From positions 1 through 37,087 of the forward strand of contig JAHEGD010000008.1 of assembly GCA_024639885.1 (NCBI GenBank): a DNA stretch of 37,087 bases, written 5' to 3'. Shown one piece after another: positions 17,450-25,493 of this stretch. A program made the position numbers and the translations under genes. Under the pieces are notes generated by a model, which saw nothing but the letters and a program-made list of their open reading frames with translations, did no database searches and was not told where the DNA came from. Position 1 is the first letter of the stretch, and each line of letters opens with the position of its first letter. Source of the DNA: Porticoccaceae bacterium. GTDB lineage: Bacteria > Pseudomonadota > Gammaproteobacteria > Pseudomonadales > Porticoccaceae.

Positions 17450-19255
17450 TTAGAACCACTCTTTATCCATCGCGTAAGTGGTGTCGTCGAGTGTAGCGAG
17501 AATTTTTGACCAGACATAAATTTCTGGCAGGTCAAAGCGGAAGAAGTACTGCGCCGCCTGCAGCTTGCCGCGGTAGAACGCCTCGTCCTGCGCGTGGGGC
17601 CCTGCCGTCAGTGCCGCCACCGCAACCGCGGCTTGGCGCAGCCAGACCCAAGCGACAATCACGTTACCGATCATCTCTAGGTATTTGACCGAATTGGCCA
17701 GCACCAGATCAATGTTCTCGGTACCCATCGCGGTCATCAGCGCCATGGTGGTGCTGTCGACTTCGTCGATCGCCGCCGCCAAGTCGGCACTGAACTCGGC
17801 CAGCTCTGCACTGCCGGCGGTGTCGATGACGGTGGCGCGCATCGCTTCAATGCACGCGCGGTAGCCGGCCATCTTGTTCTGCGGCACCTTGCGGCCGAGC
17901 AGGTCGAGCGACTGGATACCGTAGGTGCCCTCGTGGATGGGGTTGAGACGGTTATCGCGGTAGAACATCTCGACCGGGTACTCGCTGGTATAGCCGTGGC
18001 CACCAAGCACCTGGATAGCCAAGTTGTTGGCGCGCGGGCCGTACTCAGAGGGCCAAGATTTAAGCACCGGGGTGAGGAAGTCGAGCAGCTGATAGGCTTT
18101 GCTGCGCTCCTCCTCGGTGGGCGCGGTGTGCGAGTCGTCGGCCAGCTGGGCACCGTACAGGCAGAGCGCAAAGCCCCCTTCGGCGTAGGCTTTTTGGGCC
18201 AACAACATACGCCGCACATCGGCGTGCTCAATGATGTTGACCGGCTTAGAGAGCGGGTCTTTACATGACGGCAGCCGCCCCTGGGGGCGCTCTTTGGCGT
18301 AGTAGAGCGAGTACTGGTAACCGGTCAGGCCGGTCAGTGCCGCGCTGGTACCAACCATAATGCGCGCCTCGTTCATCATGTGGAACATGTAGTGCAGCCC
18401 CTTGTGCGCCTCGCCCACCAGGTAGCCGACCGCGCCGCCTTTTTCGCCGAAGCTAAGCGCACACGAGGTGTGGCCGCGGCCACCCATTTTATGGAACAGC
18501 CCGGCCAGCGAGACGTCGTTGCGCTCGCCGACACTGCCATCGTCGTTAACCATGTATTTGGGGACAATAAATAGCGAGATACCGTGCACACCAGCCGGTG
18601 CGCCTTTTATTTTCGCCAGCACCAGGTGGACAATGTTCTCGGTGATCTCGTGGTCGCCGCCCGAGATATAGATTTTGTTGCCGGTAATCCGGTAGCTGCC
18701 ATCGTCGGCGGGCACCGCGCTGGTGGTCAGATCGGCGAGCCCAGAGCCTGCGCCCGGCTCGGTCAGCGCCATGGTGCCGGCAAAGCGGCCCTCGCGTTGT
18801 GGCACCACCCATTTGTCAATTTGCTCTTGGCTGCCGTATGTCTCCAGCAGGTTGCAGTTGGCGTTGGTCAGGCTGGCATAGCCGAGAGTGGCACTGCCGG
18901 CTGCCGACAGGTAGGCGGTAGAGGCACTGGCGACGATCGCCGGCAGCTGCATACCACCCAGCTCAAACGAGGCGCCGGGGTTGGCTAGGCCAGAGTCAAA
19001 CACCGCCTCAATGGCGGTCTTAATTTCGGGGATAGTGATCGCCTTCTCGCCATCAAATATCGGCTGTTCGATATCCACTCGCTGGCGGATTGGCAGAAAG
19101 TAGCGCTCGGCCACGGTCTTGCCGGTGGCGATCGCGGCGTCAAAGGTCTCTCGGCTGTGGTCTTGGTAGCGTTCGCGGCTGGTCATGCCCTCGGCATCAA
19201 ACAGCTCGTAAAGCATAAATTCTAGATCGCGGTCACTCAGTATCGGTGCAGACAT
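17450..19255 (-). CDS. Acyl-CoA dehydrogenase of the long (about 600 aa) DmdC-like class
   Basis: FAD enzyme that introduces the alpha-beta double bond in acyl-CoA. The 601-residue protein is larger than ordinary short-chain types. It has an N-terminal extension, the central FAD/acyl-CoA motifs (MALTEPGAGSGL, then NKIYISGGDHEI) and a C-terminal half with GGHGYTSEYPVEMFYRDNRLNPIHEGTYGIQ, where the Glu of IHEGT is the likely catalytic base by analogy. This class includes 3-methylmercaptopropionyl-CoA dehydrogenase DmdC, but many members act on other substrates, so DMSP metabolism should not be assumed. The ATG at 19255 is chosen for AGAGGAG five nt upstream; a longer reading adds 30 residues with no ribosome site. 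First gene of the operon. Confidence 0.92.
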   Translation of the reverse strand: MSAPILSDRDLEFMLYELFDAEGMTSRERYQDHSRETFDAAIATGKTVAERYFLPIRQRVDIEQPIFDGEKAITIPEIKTAIEAVFDSGLANPGASFELGGMQLPAIVASASTAYLSAAGSATLGYASLTNANCNLLETYGSQEQIDKWVVPQREGRFAGTMALTEPGAGSGLADLTTSAVPADDGSYRITGNKIYISGGDHEITENIVHLVLAKIKGAPAGVHGISLFIVPKYMVNDDGSVGERNDVSLAGLFHKMGGRGHTSCALSFGEKGGAVGYLVGEAHKGLHYMFHMMNEARIMVGTSAALTGLTGYQYSLYYAKERPQGRLPSCKDPLSKPVNIIEHADVRRMLLAQKAYAEGGFALCLYGAQLADDSHTAPTEEERSKAYQLLDFLTPVLKSWPSEYGPRANNLAIQVLGGHGYTSEYPVEMFYRDNRLNPIHEGTYGIQSLDLLGRKVPQNKMAGYRACIEAMRATVIDTAGSAELAEFSADLAAAIDEVDSTTMALMTAMGTENIDLVLANSVKYLEMIGNVIVAWVWLRQAAVAVAALTAGPHAQDEAFYRGKLQAAQYFFRFDLPEIYVWSKILATLDDTTYAMDKEWF

Positions 19256-19286
19256 AACGGCTCCTCTATCACAGTTGGCAAAACGG

Positions 19287-19306
19287 CACTGGCGCTGGCG
19301 CCAGTG
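19287..19306. promoter_or_regulatory. 20-bp inverted repeat in the acyl-CoA dehydrogenase leader
   Basis: Perfect 8-bp arms CACTGGCG and CGCCAGTG with a 4-nt centre lie 31 bp upstream of the acyl-CoA dehydrogenase start. It could be an operator for the divergent TetR protein or a leader hairpin in the mRNA. Confidence 0.4.
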
Positions 19307-19352
19307 GGGGTTAACGCAACCGATCATAGGTGCGCCCCCAAGCAATGGCTAC

Positions 19353-19372
19353 GACATGCCGTGTCCTGTCAA
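19353..19372. promoter_or_regulatory. GACA-N5-TGTC inverted repeat next to a TTGACA -35 element
   Basis: GACA (19353-19356) and TGTC (19362-19365) form a short inverted repeat directly followed by a minus-strand TTGACA (19367-19372). No good -10 is visible at the right distance, so the promoter assignment is weak. A TetR-type repressor here would block a promoter for the beta-oxidation operon. Confidence 0.35.
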
Positions 19373-19387
19373 AAAAAACCAGTAACT

Positions 19388-19443
19388 ACGCCACTTGCAG
19401 CAACAAAACGGCGCCGCAGCCAGCGCCCGGAGTGGCGTTTTTT
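19388..19443 (+). terminator. Long stem-loop with six T, terminator-like, on the plus strand
   Basis: ACGCCACT (19388-19395) and AGTGGCGT (19431-19438) pair perfectly, with a nested GGCGC/GCGCC hairpin (19410-19414, 19423-19427). The outer stem ends in T6 (19438-19443). No plus-strand gene lies immediately upstream, so it may end a small RNA or short aborted transcript from the control region. The rest of 19256-19572 shows no coding potential. Confidence 0.35.
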
Positions 19444-19572
19444 GCCGCTTTGGCGTAATATAAAGGCTTAATCGGCACAGCCGCCAATAACAATAATTAA
19501 AGCTACGTAGTAGGCAAATAGTCGCTACCCACTGCCTTCACACCAACGCCCGCACTCACCACCGAGCCCTGT

Positions 19573-20211
19573 ATGACTGAAGCCACCACCGTCAAGCGCA
19601 CCCGTCGCCCCCAAGAGCGCGCCGAGGTCACCCGCCAAAAGCTCATCGAGGCCGCCGTGGTGTTGTTTTCTGAGCGCGGCTTCGAGTCGGTCTCGCTGCG
19701 CGATATAGAGAACGCCGCCAAGGTTAAGCGCGGCCTGCTCAGCTATCACTTCGACAGCAAAGATGAGTTTTGGAAGGTCGTCGCCGACTCTATTTTTAAC
19801 AACATGAAGGTCGAGTTTGACCAGCGCTTGGCGATCCTCCACGAGCTGCCCGAGGGCGGCCGGCTAAGTTTTATCGTCCGCTTTCACGTCGGCTACCACG
19901 CCCGCCACCCAGAGTTATCGCGCTTGATGAGCCAAGAGGCGACCCACGACACCTGGCGCATCAAGTACCTGGTCGACACCCATATTCGGCCCTCTTGCAA
20001 GGCCACCCAAGAGCTCGCCAGCGAGGCGCTAAAAATTGACCAAGCGCGCTTTATCCACTGGTACTTCATCATGATCAGCGCCAGCTCGACGGTGTTCTCT
20101 TTCGCCCCAGAGTGCCAGTACCTGTTTGGCGTCGACCCCTGTGAAGAGAGCTTTGTCACCAGCCACTCCAGCATGCTGATCGATATGCTGTTTACCAACG
20201 CCAGCCACTAA
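19573..20211 (+). CDS. TetR-family transcriptional regulator
   Basis: Ligand-responsive repressor of 212 residues. The N-terminal helix-turn-helix is standard: EVTRQKLIEAAVVLFSERGFESVSLRDIENAAKVKRGLLSYHFDSKDEFW (about 17-67). The C-terminal part (about 75-210) is all-helical and resembles TetR ligand domains that read acyl-CoA or similar hydrophobic effectors, but the ligand cannot be read from sequence. It is divergent from the beta-oxidation operon across 317 bp with several inverted repeats, the usual arrangement for local control. It ends 18 bp from the convergent MFS gene. Confidence 0.93.
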   Translation: MTEATTVKRTRRPQERAEVTRQKLIEAAVVLFSERGFESVSLRDIENAAKVKRGLLSYHFDSKDEFWKVVADSIFNNMKVEFDQRLAILHELPEGGRLSFIVRFHVGYHARHPELSRLMSQEATHDTWRIKYLVDTHIRPSCKATQELASEALKIDQARFIHWYFIMISASSTVFSFAPECQYLFGVDPCEESFVTSHSSMLIDMLFTNASH

Positions 20212-20229
20212 GCACGCCCGTTAAGGCGG

Positions 20230-21534
20230 TTACCCCAACGGTTGGCCAGCCGGCCGCACACGGCCAATGTGGCGCGACGCCCAGAAGAAGATCGGCACGG
20301 TCAACAGCGCACAGAGATCGGCACAGATCAGCGCCCAGGTGAGCGGCTCAAGCTCGCCGAGCTGGCGCAAGCCGTCGCTGATTAAGCCGGTCATCACCGC
20401 CCCCAAACCAATCCCGATCAGATTGCAGGCCAGCAGCAGCAGGCCGGCGATGGTGCCGCGCATATGCACCGGGGCAAGGTCTTGGGCAGTCGAAAAGGCC
20501 GGCCCATAAAACGCCGACATAAAAATGAAACCCGCCGCCATTCCAGTATAAAAAATAACCGAGCCCGCCTCGGCAAACCGATAGCCGAGGGTGAACGGGG
20601 TAATGATAAGAATAAGAATAGCCAAAAAGCGAATTCGTCCGCCGTTAAAGCGGGCCTGAAACCAGTCGCTCAAAGCGCCGCCGAGCAGTGTCCCGAGGGT
20701 GCCGAAGACAATAAATAACAGCCCGTAGTTGGTGGCGATCTCGGCGGCATCAAAGCCGCGTTCACGCACCAGCCAGAGCAGGGCAAACTGGCCGGCACCG
20801 ACCGGGATATGCAAAAAAATTGCCCCGACAATGGTCAGCAGCAGCGCCGGCCGCGCCCGCAGTATAGCCATTACCTCGCTGACACGGGTGCGCGGGCGCT
20901 GCTCGTCAGCACCGTTCGGCTGTGCTTGGGTATCGTCATCGCGCTCTTCCATCGCGCCGCGCGGCGGGTCTTTCATAAATAGCAGCGGTAGGGTCAGCAC
21001 CACCCCGATCGCGCCCAGCAGCAAAAAGCAGTTGCGCCAGCCGAGCACCGGGCCGAGCACCCCGGCGACAATAAAACTGGCGCCCGCGCCCAGCGGTATA
21101 CCCAAGTAGTAGATACCGGCGGCCAGCCCGCGGCGGGTGCGCGGGTAGAGATCGGAGAGCAGCGACAGTGACGCCGGCGACAGGCTCGACTCACCGATAC
21201 CGATGAATAGCCTGGCGATGGCAATTTGCACAAAGTTTTTAGCGATACCGGAATAGGCGGTAAGCGCGCTCCACAGCAGTAGCCCAAACGCGATCAGCCG
21301 CGGCCGGTGCACGCGGTCGGCCAGGGTGCCCATAAAAAGCCCAGCTACCGCGTAAAAGAACACGAAGATGATGCCGGTTAACAGACCAAACTGGCTGTCG
21401 CTTAGCTGCAGATCGGCGACCACCTGCGGCGCAAAGCTACCCAGCAGGTTGCGATCAATAATGTTCAGTACATTAAGGCACATTAAAAAAGCCAAAATGC
21501 TGTGCGTTCGCACGGGGCTGGTGACACGGCTCAT
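20230..21534 (-). CDS. MFS transporter (spinster-like or organic-anion type)
   Basis: Inner-membrane secondary transporter with about 12 hydrophobic helices in 434 residues. MFS signatures are visible: D-R-N in the first helix (NVLNIIDRNLLG), the loop 2-3 motif GTLADRVHRPRLI and RLFIGIGESSLSPASLSLLSDLYPRTRRG in helix 4-5, plus a polar central loop (DDDTQAQPNGADEQRPR). The ATG at 21534 gives a 16-bp gap after the acyl-CoA synthetase; an upstream GTG would overlap that gene. Last gene of the TonB-receptor operon. Substrate unknown, possibly the same acid or its product. Confidence 0.88.
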   Translation of the reverse strand: MSRVTSPVRTHSILAFLMCLNVLNIIDRNLLGSFAPQVVADLQLSDSQFGLLTGIIFVFFYAVAGLFMGTLADRVHRPRLIAFGLLLWSALTAYSGIAKNFVQIAIARLFIGIGESSLSPASLSLLSDLYPRTRRGLAAGIYYLGIPLGAGASFIVAGVLGPVLGWRNCFLLLGAIGVVLTLPLLFMKDPPRGAMEERDDDTQAQPNGADEQRPRTRVSEVMAILRARPALLLTIVGAIFLHIPVGAGQFALLWLVRERGFDAAEIATNYGLLFIVFGTLGTLLGGALSDWFQARFNGGRIRFLAILILIITPFTLGYRFAEAGSVIFYTGMAAGFIFMSAFYGPAFSTAQDLAPVHMRGTIAGLLLLACNLIGIGLGAVMTGLISDGLRQLGELEPLTWALICADLCALLTVPIFFWASRHIGRVRPAGQPLG

Positions 21535-21550
21535 GGTCGGTTCTCGCTGA

Positions 21551-23305
21551 TTAAAATGGCTGCTCGGCACCACTCTGGCGGGGCTGAACAGTGCGCGCGG
21601 CTATCGCCGTGTCGCGGATCTTGCGCTTAAAGATCTTGTCGGTGGCGGTCCGCGGTAGTGGCTCGTTACTGATATGCACCACCGCTGGCACCTTGAAGGC
21701 GGCCAACCGCTCGGCGACAAACTGCTGCAGGGCCGCCACGGTCAGGCTCGCACCGCGCTTTAAATAAAGAGTGGCGGCGACAATCTCGCCAAGGCGCGGG
21801 TCGGGCAAGCCAAACACGGCGACCTCGGCGACACTGGGGTTGGCGTAAATCGCCCCTTCAACTTGGCTGCAGCTGATATTTTCACCGCCGCGAATAATGA
21901 TCTCTTTAAGCCGGTCGACCACGTAGAGCATGCCGTGTTGGTCGAGGTAACCCACATCGCCGGTATGGAACCAGCCAGCTTGGAAGGCTTCGGCAGTTGC
22001 CACTGGGTTGTTCCAGTAACCGCGGGCATTGGCGGCACTTTTAATACAAATTTCGCCCGGCTGGCCAACTGCTAAAGGTTTACCGCCATCGTCAATAATG
22101 CGGATCTCGGTCACCGCCGGCGATGGGATACCGACACTGTCGGGGCACTGCAGGTAGGTCTCGCCGCCGTTAACTGCACCGATCGCGTTGGTCTCGGTCA
22201 ACCCGTAGCCGTTGACCGGATTGAGTTTAAAGTCGTTGGCGATACGGTTGACATGGTGCACCGGGCGAGCTGCACCGCCCGAGGCGAGCTCCGAGAGGCT
22301 AGAGAGATCGCGCGCGCTGTACTGGGCAGCGTCGAGCAGCTCTTGCGACATGGTCGGCACCCCATTGACATAGGTGACCCGCTCTTGCTCGATCAGCCGC
22401 AGCGCTTCGTCGGCATCCCACTTGTGCATCATGACCACCGTGCGGCCAATCACTAGCGACATCAAAAACAGGCTGTGGCAGCCAGTAACGTGAAATAGCG
22501 GTATGGTCAGCAGCGCCACAGCCTCGGCAGTCGGCGGTGCGCTGGGTGGCTTTTGGCCGGCGTTTTCGGTGGCTATGCCCAGCAGCATCCAACTGACCAG
22601 CGCGGTGACAATACTGCGATGGCTGGCGACAACGCCTTTGGGGTTACCACTGGAGCCCGACGTGTAGAGAATCGTTGCGTCGTCATCTGGGGCGATCGCC
22701 ACGGTGCTCATCGGCGCACCGCGGTACTGCTCTAATAGCGTTGCCAGTGCCACGCAATCGGCCAGTGCCGGCTGCGGCTCGCCACCATCGCCAACCAGGA
22801 CAATCGTTGCCGCCAGCTCATCACCCAGCGCGGCAATACGCTCGGCTCGCTCGCTGTCGGCTATCACCAGTTTGGCACCGCAGTCGCGCAGCCCAAAACC
22901 GAGCTCGTCACTGCTCCACCAGCCGTTCATCGGTACCGCGATCGCCCCCAGTGCGGTAATCGCCATAAAGCTGATCACCCACTCGGGGTTATTGCGCATA
23001 GCAATGGCGACTCTCTCGCCTTTTTTAACCCCCAGCTGGGCCGCCAATGCTGCGGCCAGACTGGCCGCACTGGCGTAGGTCTGGGCGAAACTAAGCCGCT
23101 GTTGGTGGTAGACCAAAAACGTTTTATCGCCGTGCGCCAGCGCGGCTTCATAGATTGCCCGCAAGTTTTGCGGTGCCGCCGCGTAAACGGGCATCGGCTG
23201 GCCGGACAGCGGCTGCTCGACAATCTCAAACGGCGCCCCCGGCGCAGTCAGTAGCGCTAGCTGCTGGTGCAGCTCAGCCAGGCTGGTATCGATACTGGTT
23301 ACCAT
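21551..23305 (-). CDS. AMP-dependent acyl-CoA synthetase (adenylate-forming class I)
   Basis: Activates a carboxylic acid as acyl-AMP and then acyl-CoA. The 584-residue protein has the phosphate-binding loop YTSGSSGNPKGV (near 215), the GYGLTETNAIGA motif, GWFHTGDVGYLD, the hinge VDRLKEIIIRGGENISCSQVE and a C-terminal TDKIFKRKIRD segment holding the likely catalytic lysine. It lies 32 bp after the 3-hydroxyacyl-CoA dehydrogenase in the TonB-receptor operon. It is the first of two synthetases at this locus; the low similarity of the N-terminal halves suggests different substrates or steps. Confidence 0.93.
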   Translation of the reverse strand: MVTSIDTSLAELHQQLALLTAPGAPFEIVEQPLSGQPMPVYAAAPQNLRAIYEAALAHGDKTFLVYHQQRLSFAQTYASAASLAAALAAQLGVKKGERVAIAMRNNPEWVISFMAITALGAIAVPMNGWWSSDELGFGLRDCGAKLVIADSERAERIAALGDELAATIVLVGDGGEPQPALADCVALATLLEQYRGAPMSTVAIAPDDDATILYTSGSSGNPKGVVASHRSIVTALVSWMLLGIATENAGQKPPSAPPTAEAVALLTIPLFHVTGCHSLFLMSLVIGRTVVMMHKWDADEALRLIEQERVTYVNGVPTMSQELLDAAQYSARDLSSLSELASGGAARPVHHVNRIANDFKLNPVNGYGLTETNAIGAVNGGETYLQCPDSVGIPSPAVTEIRIIDDGGKPLAVGQPGEICIKSAANARGYWNNPVATAEAFQAGWFHTGDVGYLDQHGMLYVVDRLKEIIIRGGENISCSQVEGAIYANPSVAEVAVFGLPDPRLGEIVAATLYLKRGASLTVAALQQFVAERLAAFKVPAVVHISNEPLPRTATDKIFKRKIRDTAIAARTVQPRQSGAEQPF

Positions 23306-23337
23306 GCGGGTTTACCCATCTAGACTGCACCGCAAGC

Positions 23338-24597
23338 TCAAACCGCCGGCGCAGTTAAAAAATTGTCCGCTTGATAGGCCGGCGCCGGGTAGTGGTAAAA
23401 ACCCTGCCCGCTAGCCACGCCCAACCGGCCACCATCCACCAACGGCTGCAGATAGCCGGTAATGGTGGCGAGCGCCTGTGGCGACATCACCCCGCCAGCC
23501 ACCAGTGCCGGAAAGACCGTTAAAAAACGATCGATACCCAACTTGTCGAGCGAGCCAAATGGCCCCTGCTGCAGTTTGAACGAGATCATCCACGCGCGGT
23601 CTATCGCCTCTGGCTCGGTGACCTGATTGGCTGCGATCAAAATCGCATTGGCGATCATGACGCTTGCCAGCGTCTCGTAGGTGCTGACCAGCTCTGTGCC
23701 CTCGCCGACAAACCCCGGCTGCGCGTAAGCGGGCTCGGGGTAGCGGTAAAAACCGCTGGCGCTCTTAACACCCAGCCGCCCGGCATCGACATAACCGGCC
23801 AAAAATTCGGTAATTTTCTGCTTTAACGCATCTGGCTCGTTGCGCGGTTTCTGCCAGCTGTCGTAAACCACATTAAGGCCGAACAGGTCCATCAAGCCAA
23901 ACGGCCCGATCGCACTGTGCTGGTACTTGAGCCAGGCGCGGTCAATATTTTCTTGGCTGTCGATCCCCTCAATCACCATCACCAGCGACAGCGTCAGCAG
24001 CGGGCCAAGAATTGCGTTGATGACATAACCGGGGTTCTCGCGGCTCAGCACCAGTGCCGAGCCGCCAATGCTGGTGACGTAGCGGCGCAAAAGATCAACT
24101 GTCTGGCTGGAGGTGCCCGGGCACGGCACAATATCAAACAGCACCGCAGCGAGATGAGAGTGCAACGCAGCGAAGCGGTCGGCGCGCGTAACAGCCGTGG
24201 CAATCTCTGACGGCAGTAGCCCCGACGTATTGGTGGTCAGAATAGTGTCAGCCGCGCACAACCGGTCTAGCTCGGCGTGCACCGCGCGCTTAACGTCCAA
24301 CCGCTCGGCGACCGACTCACTGACTAGCTGGGCGCCGTCGACGGCGCGCGCCAGCTCCGCCTCGGTGGTGATTCTGGCCAAAATCGCTGGAATCTGGTCT
24401 GCCGCTAGCAGCTCTTGGCCAGCCATAAACGTGGCCATTGCCGGCAGCGTTTCGGCCGTGGCGGCCAGCGCCTCGGGCGAGATATCGTAAATCACCGCGC
24501 GGTAGCCAGCGGTGGCCGCCATCAACGCGTTGAAACAGCCCATGGTGCCGGCGCCAACAAAGCAGACCGTGTTAATTTCAGGTATTCGCATGGTCAT
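23338..24597 (-). CDS. 3-hydroxyacyl-CoA dehydrogenase with duplicated C-terminal domain
   Basis: Probably NAD-dependent (3S)-hydroxyacyl-CoA dehydrogenase. The 419-residue protein has a Rossmann motif GAGTMG (15-20), NTSGLLPSEIA, and a variant catalytic-His segment, ALHSHLAAVLFDIVPCPGTS, in place of the usual HFFNP. ENPGYVINAI opens the C-terminal domain, which is present twice: copy one (about 205-300) ends DAGRLGVKSASGFYRYP and copy two (about 315-410) ends DGGRLGVASGQGFYHYP. Tandem C-terminal domains are known in this superfamily. Two ATG codons (24597, 24591) are possible. It starts 3 bp after the acetoacetate-decarboxylase-like gene. Confidence 0.92.
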   Translation of the reverse strand: MTMRIPEINTVCFVGAGTMGCFNALMAATAGYRAVIYDISPEALAATAETLPAMATFMAGQELLAADQIPAILARITTEAELARAVDGAQLVSESVAERLDVKRAVHAELDRLCAADTILTTNTSGLLPSEIATAVTRADRFAALHSHLAAVLFDIVPCPGTSSQTVDLLRRYVTSIGGSALVLSRENPGYVINAILGPLLTLSLVMVIEGIDSQENIDRAWLKYQHSAIGPFGLMDLFGLNVVYDSWQKPRNEPDALKQKITEFLAGYVDAGRLGVKSASGFYRYPEPAYAQPGFVGEGTELVSTYETLASVMIANAILIAANQVTEPEAIDRAWMISFKLQQGPFGSLDKLGIDRFLTVFPALVAGGVMSPQALATITGYLQPLVDGGRLGVASGQGFYHYPAPAYQADNFLTAPAV

Positions 24598-24600
24598 CGC

Positions 24601-25428
24601 CTAAAACAGTGTTACCGGGCCCATGGTGCGGGTCGGGCGATCGGGTAGGGATAGGTTAGTGCTGCCCTTGGTAATCACCGCCGGCCGGTATTCAAGAATT
24701 GGCAGCGCTTTAAGGGCGTTAACAATATGAAACTGGGTCGGGTTCTGCTCCCAGCTCAGCTGTTGCCAGTTAATTTCGCCCTCGCCTACCGATATAGCAG
24801 TGAAGCGGTCCTCTGACGGGAAGGTGGTCGTCTCGTTGACAGCCGGCGGCCCAAAGCCGCCAGCCGCTGGGATGTAGCGCCACGCCATTGGGTTGTTTTT
24901 GCCCTCTGCAGCCTGGCGGCCAGCTTCAATCTGTTCGGCCGACAGCGCCACCATGTTGCGCGCGCTAATATCCAAAATCTTATGGCCAAAATGGCTGGCG
25001 TTGCAGCGCCACTCGTCGCCGATAAAGCTGTGGTCGGGGATGTCGGCGTAAATTTTAGGGATACCCTGCACCTCGCGGCCCATCAAAATTGGGTCGGTTA
25101 GGTTCTCCCAAATGACCAGCGAATAGGTGCCTTCGAGCTGCTCGCTGCCGTTGTCAAATTTAACTTGGGTGTTAACGCACACCATGTTGTAGCCGTGGCC
25201 GGCCAGCCAATCGATATTTTTGTTGCAGACGTAGTAAACGGTCACTACCGCCTCATCGGCCAGCTGGTAGGGTGCAGGAATATGCGCGGCGAGCTTGTCG
25301 CGGTCGGTGACGTACGAAATGGCGATAGCGGTTACATCGTGGTACCAGCCGCTGGTCTTGGGGCCGATATAGCGCGGCCCAAAGTGGGCGGGCATCAGGT
25401 AGGTGGCATCGGGTCTCATAGTAAACAT
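24601..25428 (-). CDS. Acetoacetate decarboxylase superfamily protein
   Basis: Member of the beta-cone ADC fold. Classical ADC decarboxylates acetoacetate through a Schiff base at Lys115, whose pKa is lowered by Lys116. In this 275-residue protein the core motif GREVQGIPK aligns with GRELSAYPK of the clostridial enzyme, so Lys125 fits the Schiff-base position, but the next residue is Ile126 instead of the second Lys. Such members may be aldolase-dehydratases or have other activities rather than decarboxylases. The context (3-hydroxyacyl-CoA dehydrogenase, synthetase) suggests a role on a keto acid or aldehyde in the pathway. ATG follows GGAGA with ideal spacing. Confidence 0.88.
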   Translation of the reverse strand: MFTMRPDATYLMPAHFGPRYIGPKTSGWYHDVTAIAISYVTDRDKLAAHIPAPYQLADEAVVTVYYVCNKNIDWLAGHGYNMVCVNTQVKFDNGSEQLEGTYSLVIWENLTDPILMGREVQGIPKIYADIPDHSFIGDEWRCNASHFGHKILDISARNMVALSAEQIEAGRQAAEGKNNPMAWRYIPAAGGFGPPAVNETTTFPSEDRFTAISVGEGEINWQQLSWEQNPTQFHIVNALKALPILEYRPAVITKGSTNLSLPDRPTRTMGPVTLF

Positions 25429-25474
25429 CGCTTATCTCCAATTTTTAAGTAAACAGTGGGTTGCCTGCGGTTAA

Positions 25475-25490
25475 CCCCAGAGTGCTGGGG
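25475..25490 (-). repeat. Hairpin between the GPH symporter and the ADC-like gene
   Basis: CCCCAG and CTGGGG pair across AGTG, just after the symporter stop. It lacks a U-run, so it is more likely an mRNA 3'-end or processing hairpin than a terminator inside the operon. Confidence 0.35.
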
Positions 25491-25493
25491 CCG

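Noticed and set aside
17450-19255. Assigning the acyl-CoA dehydrogenase as dmdC of DMSP degradation
   Set aside because: The class fits, but no DmdA, DmdB or DmdD partner specific to that pathway is recognisable here, and many relatives have other substrates.
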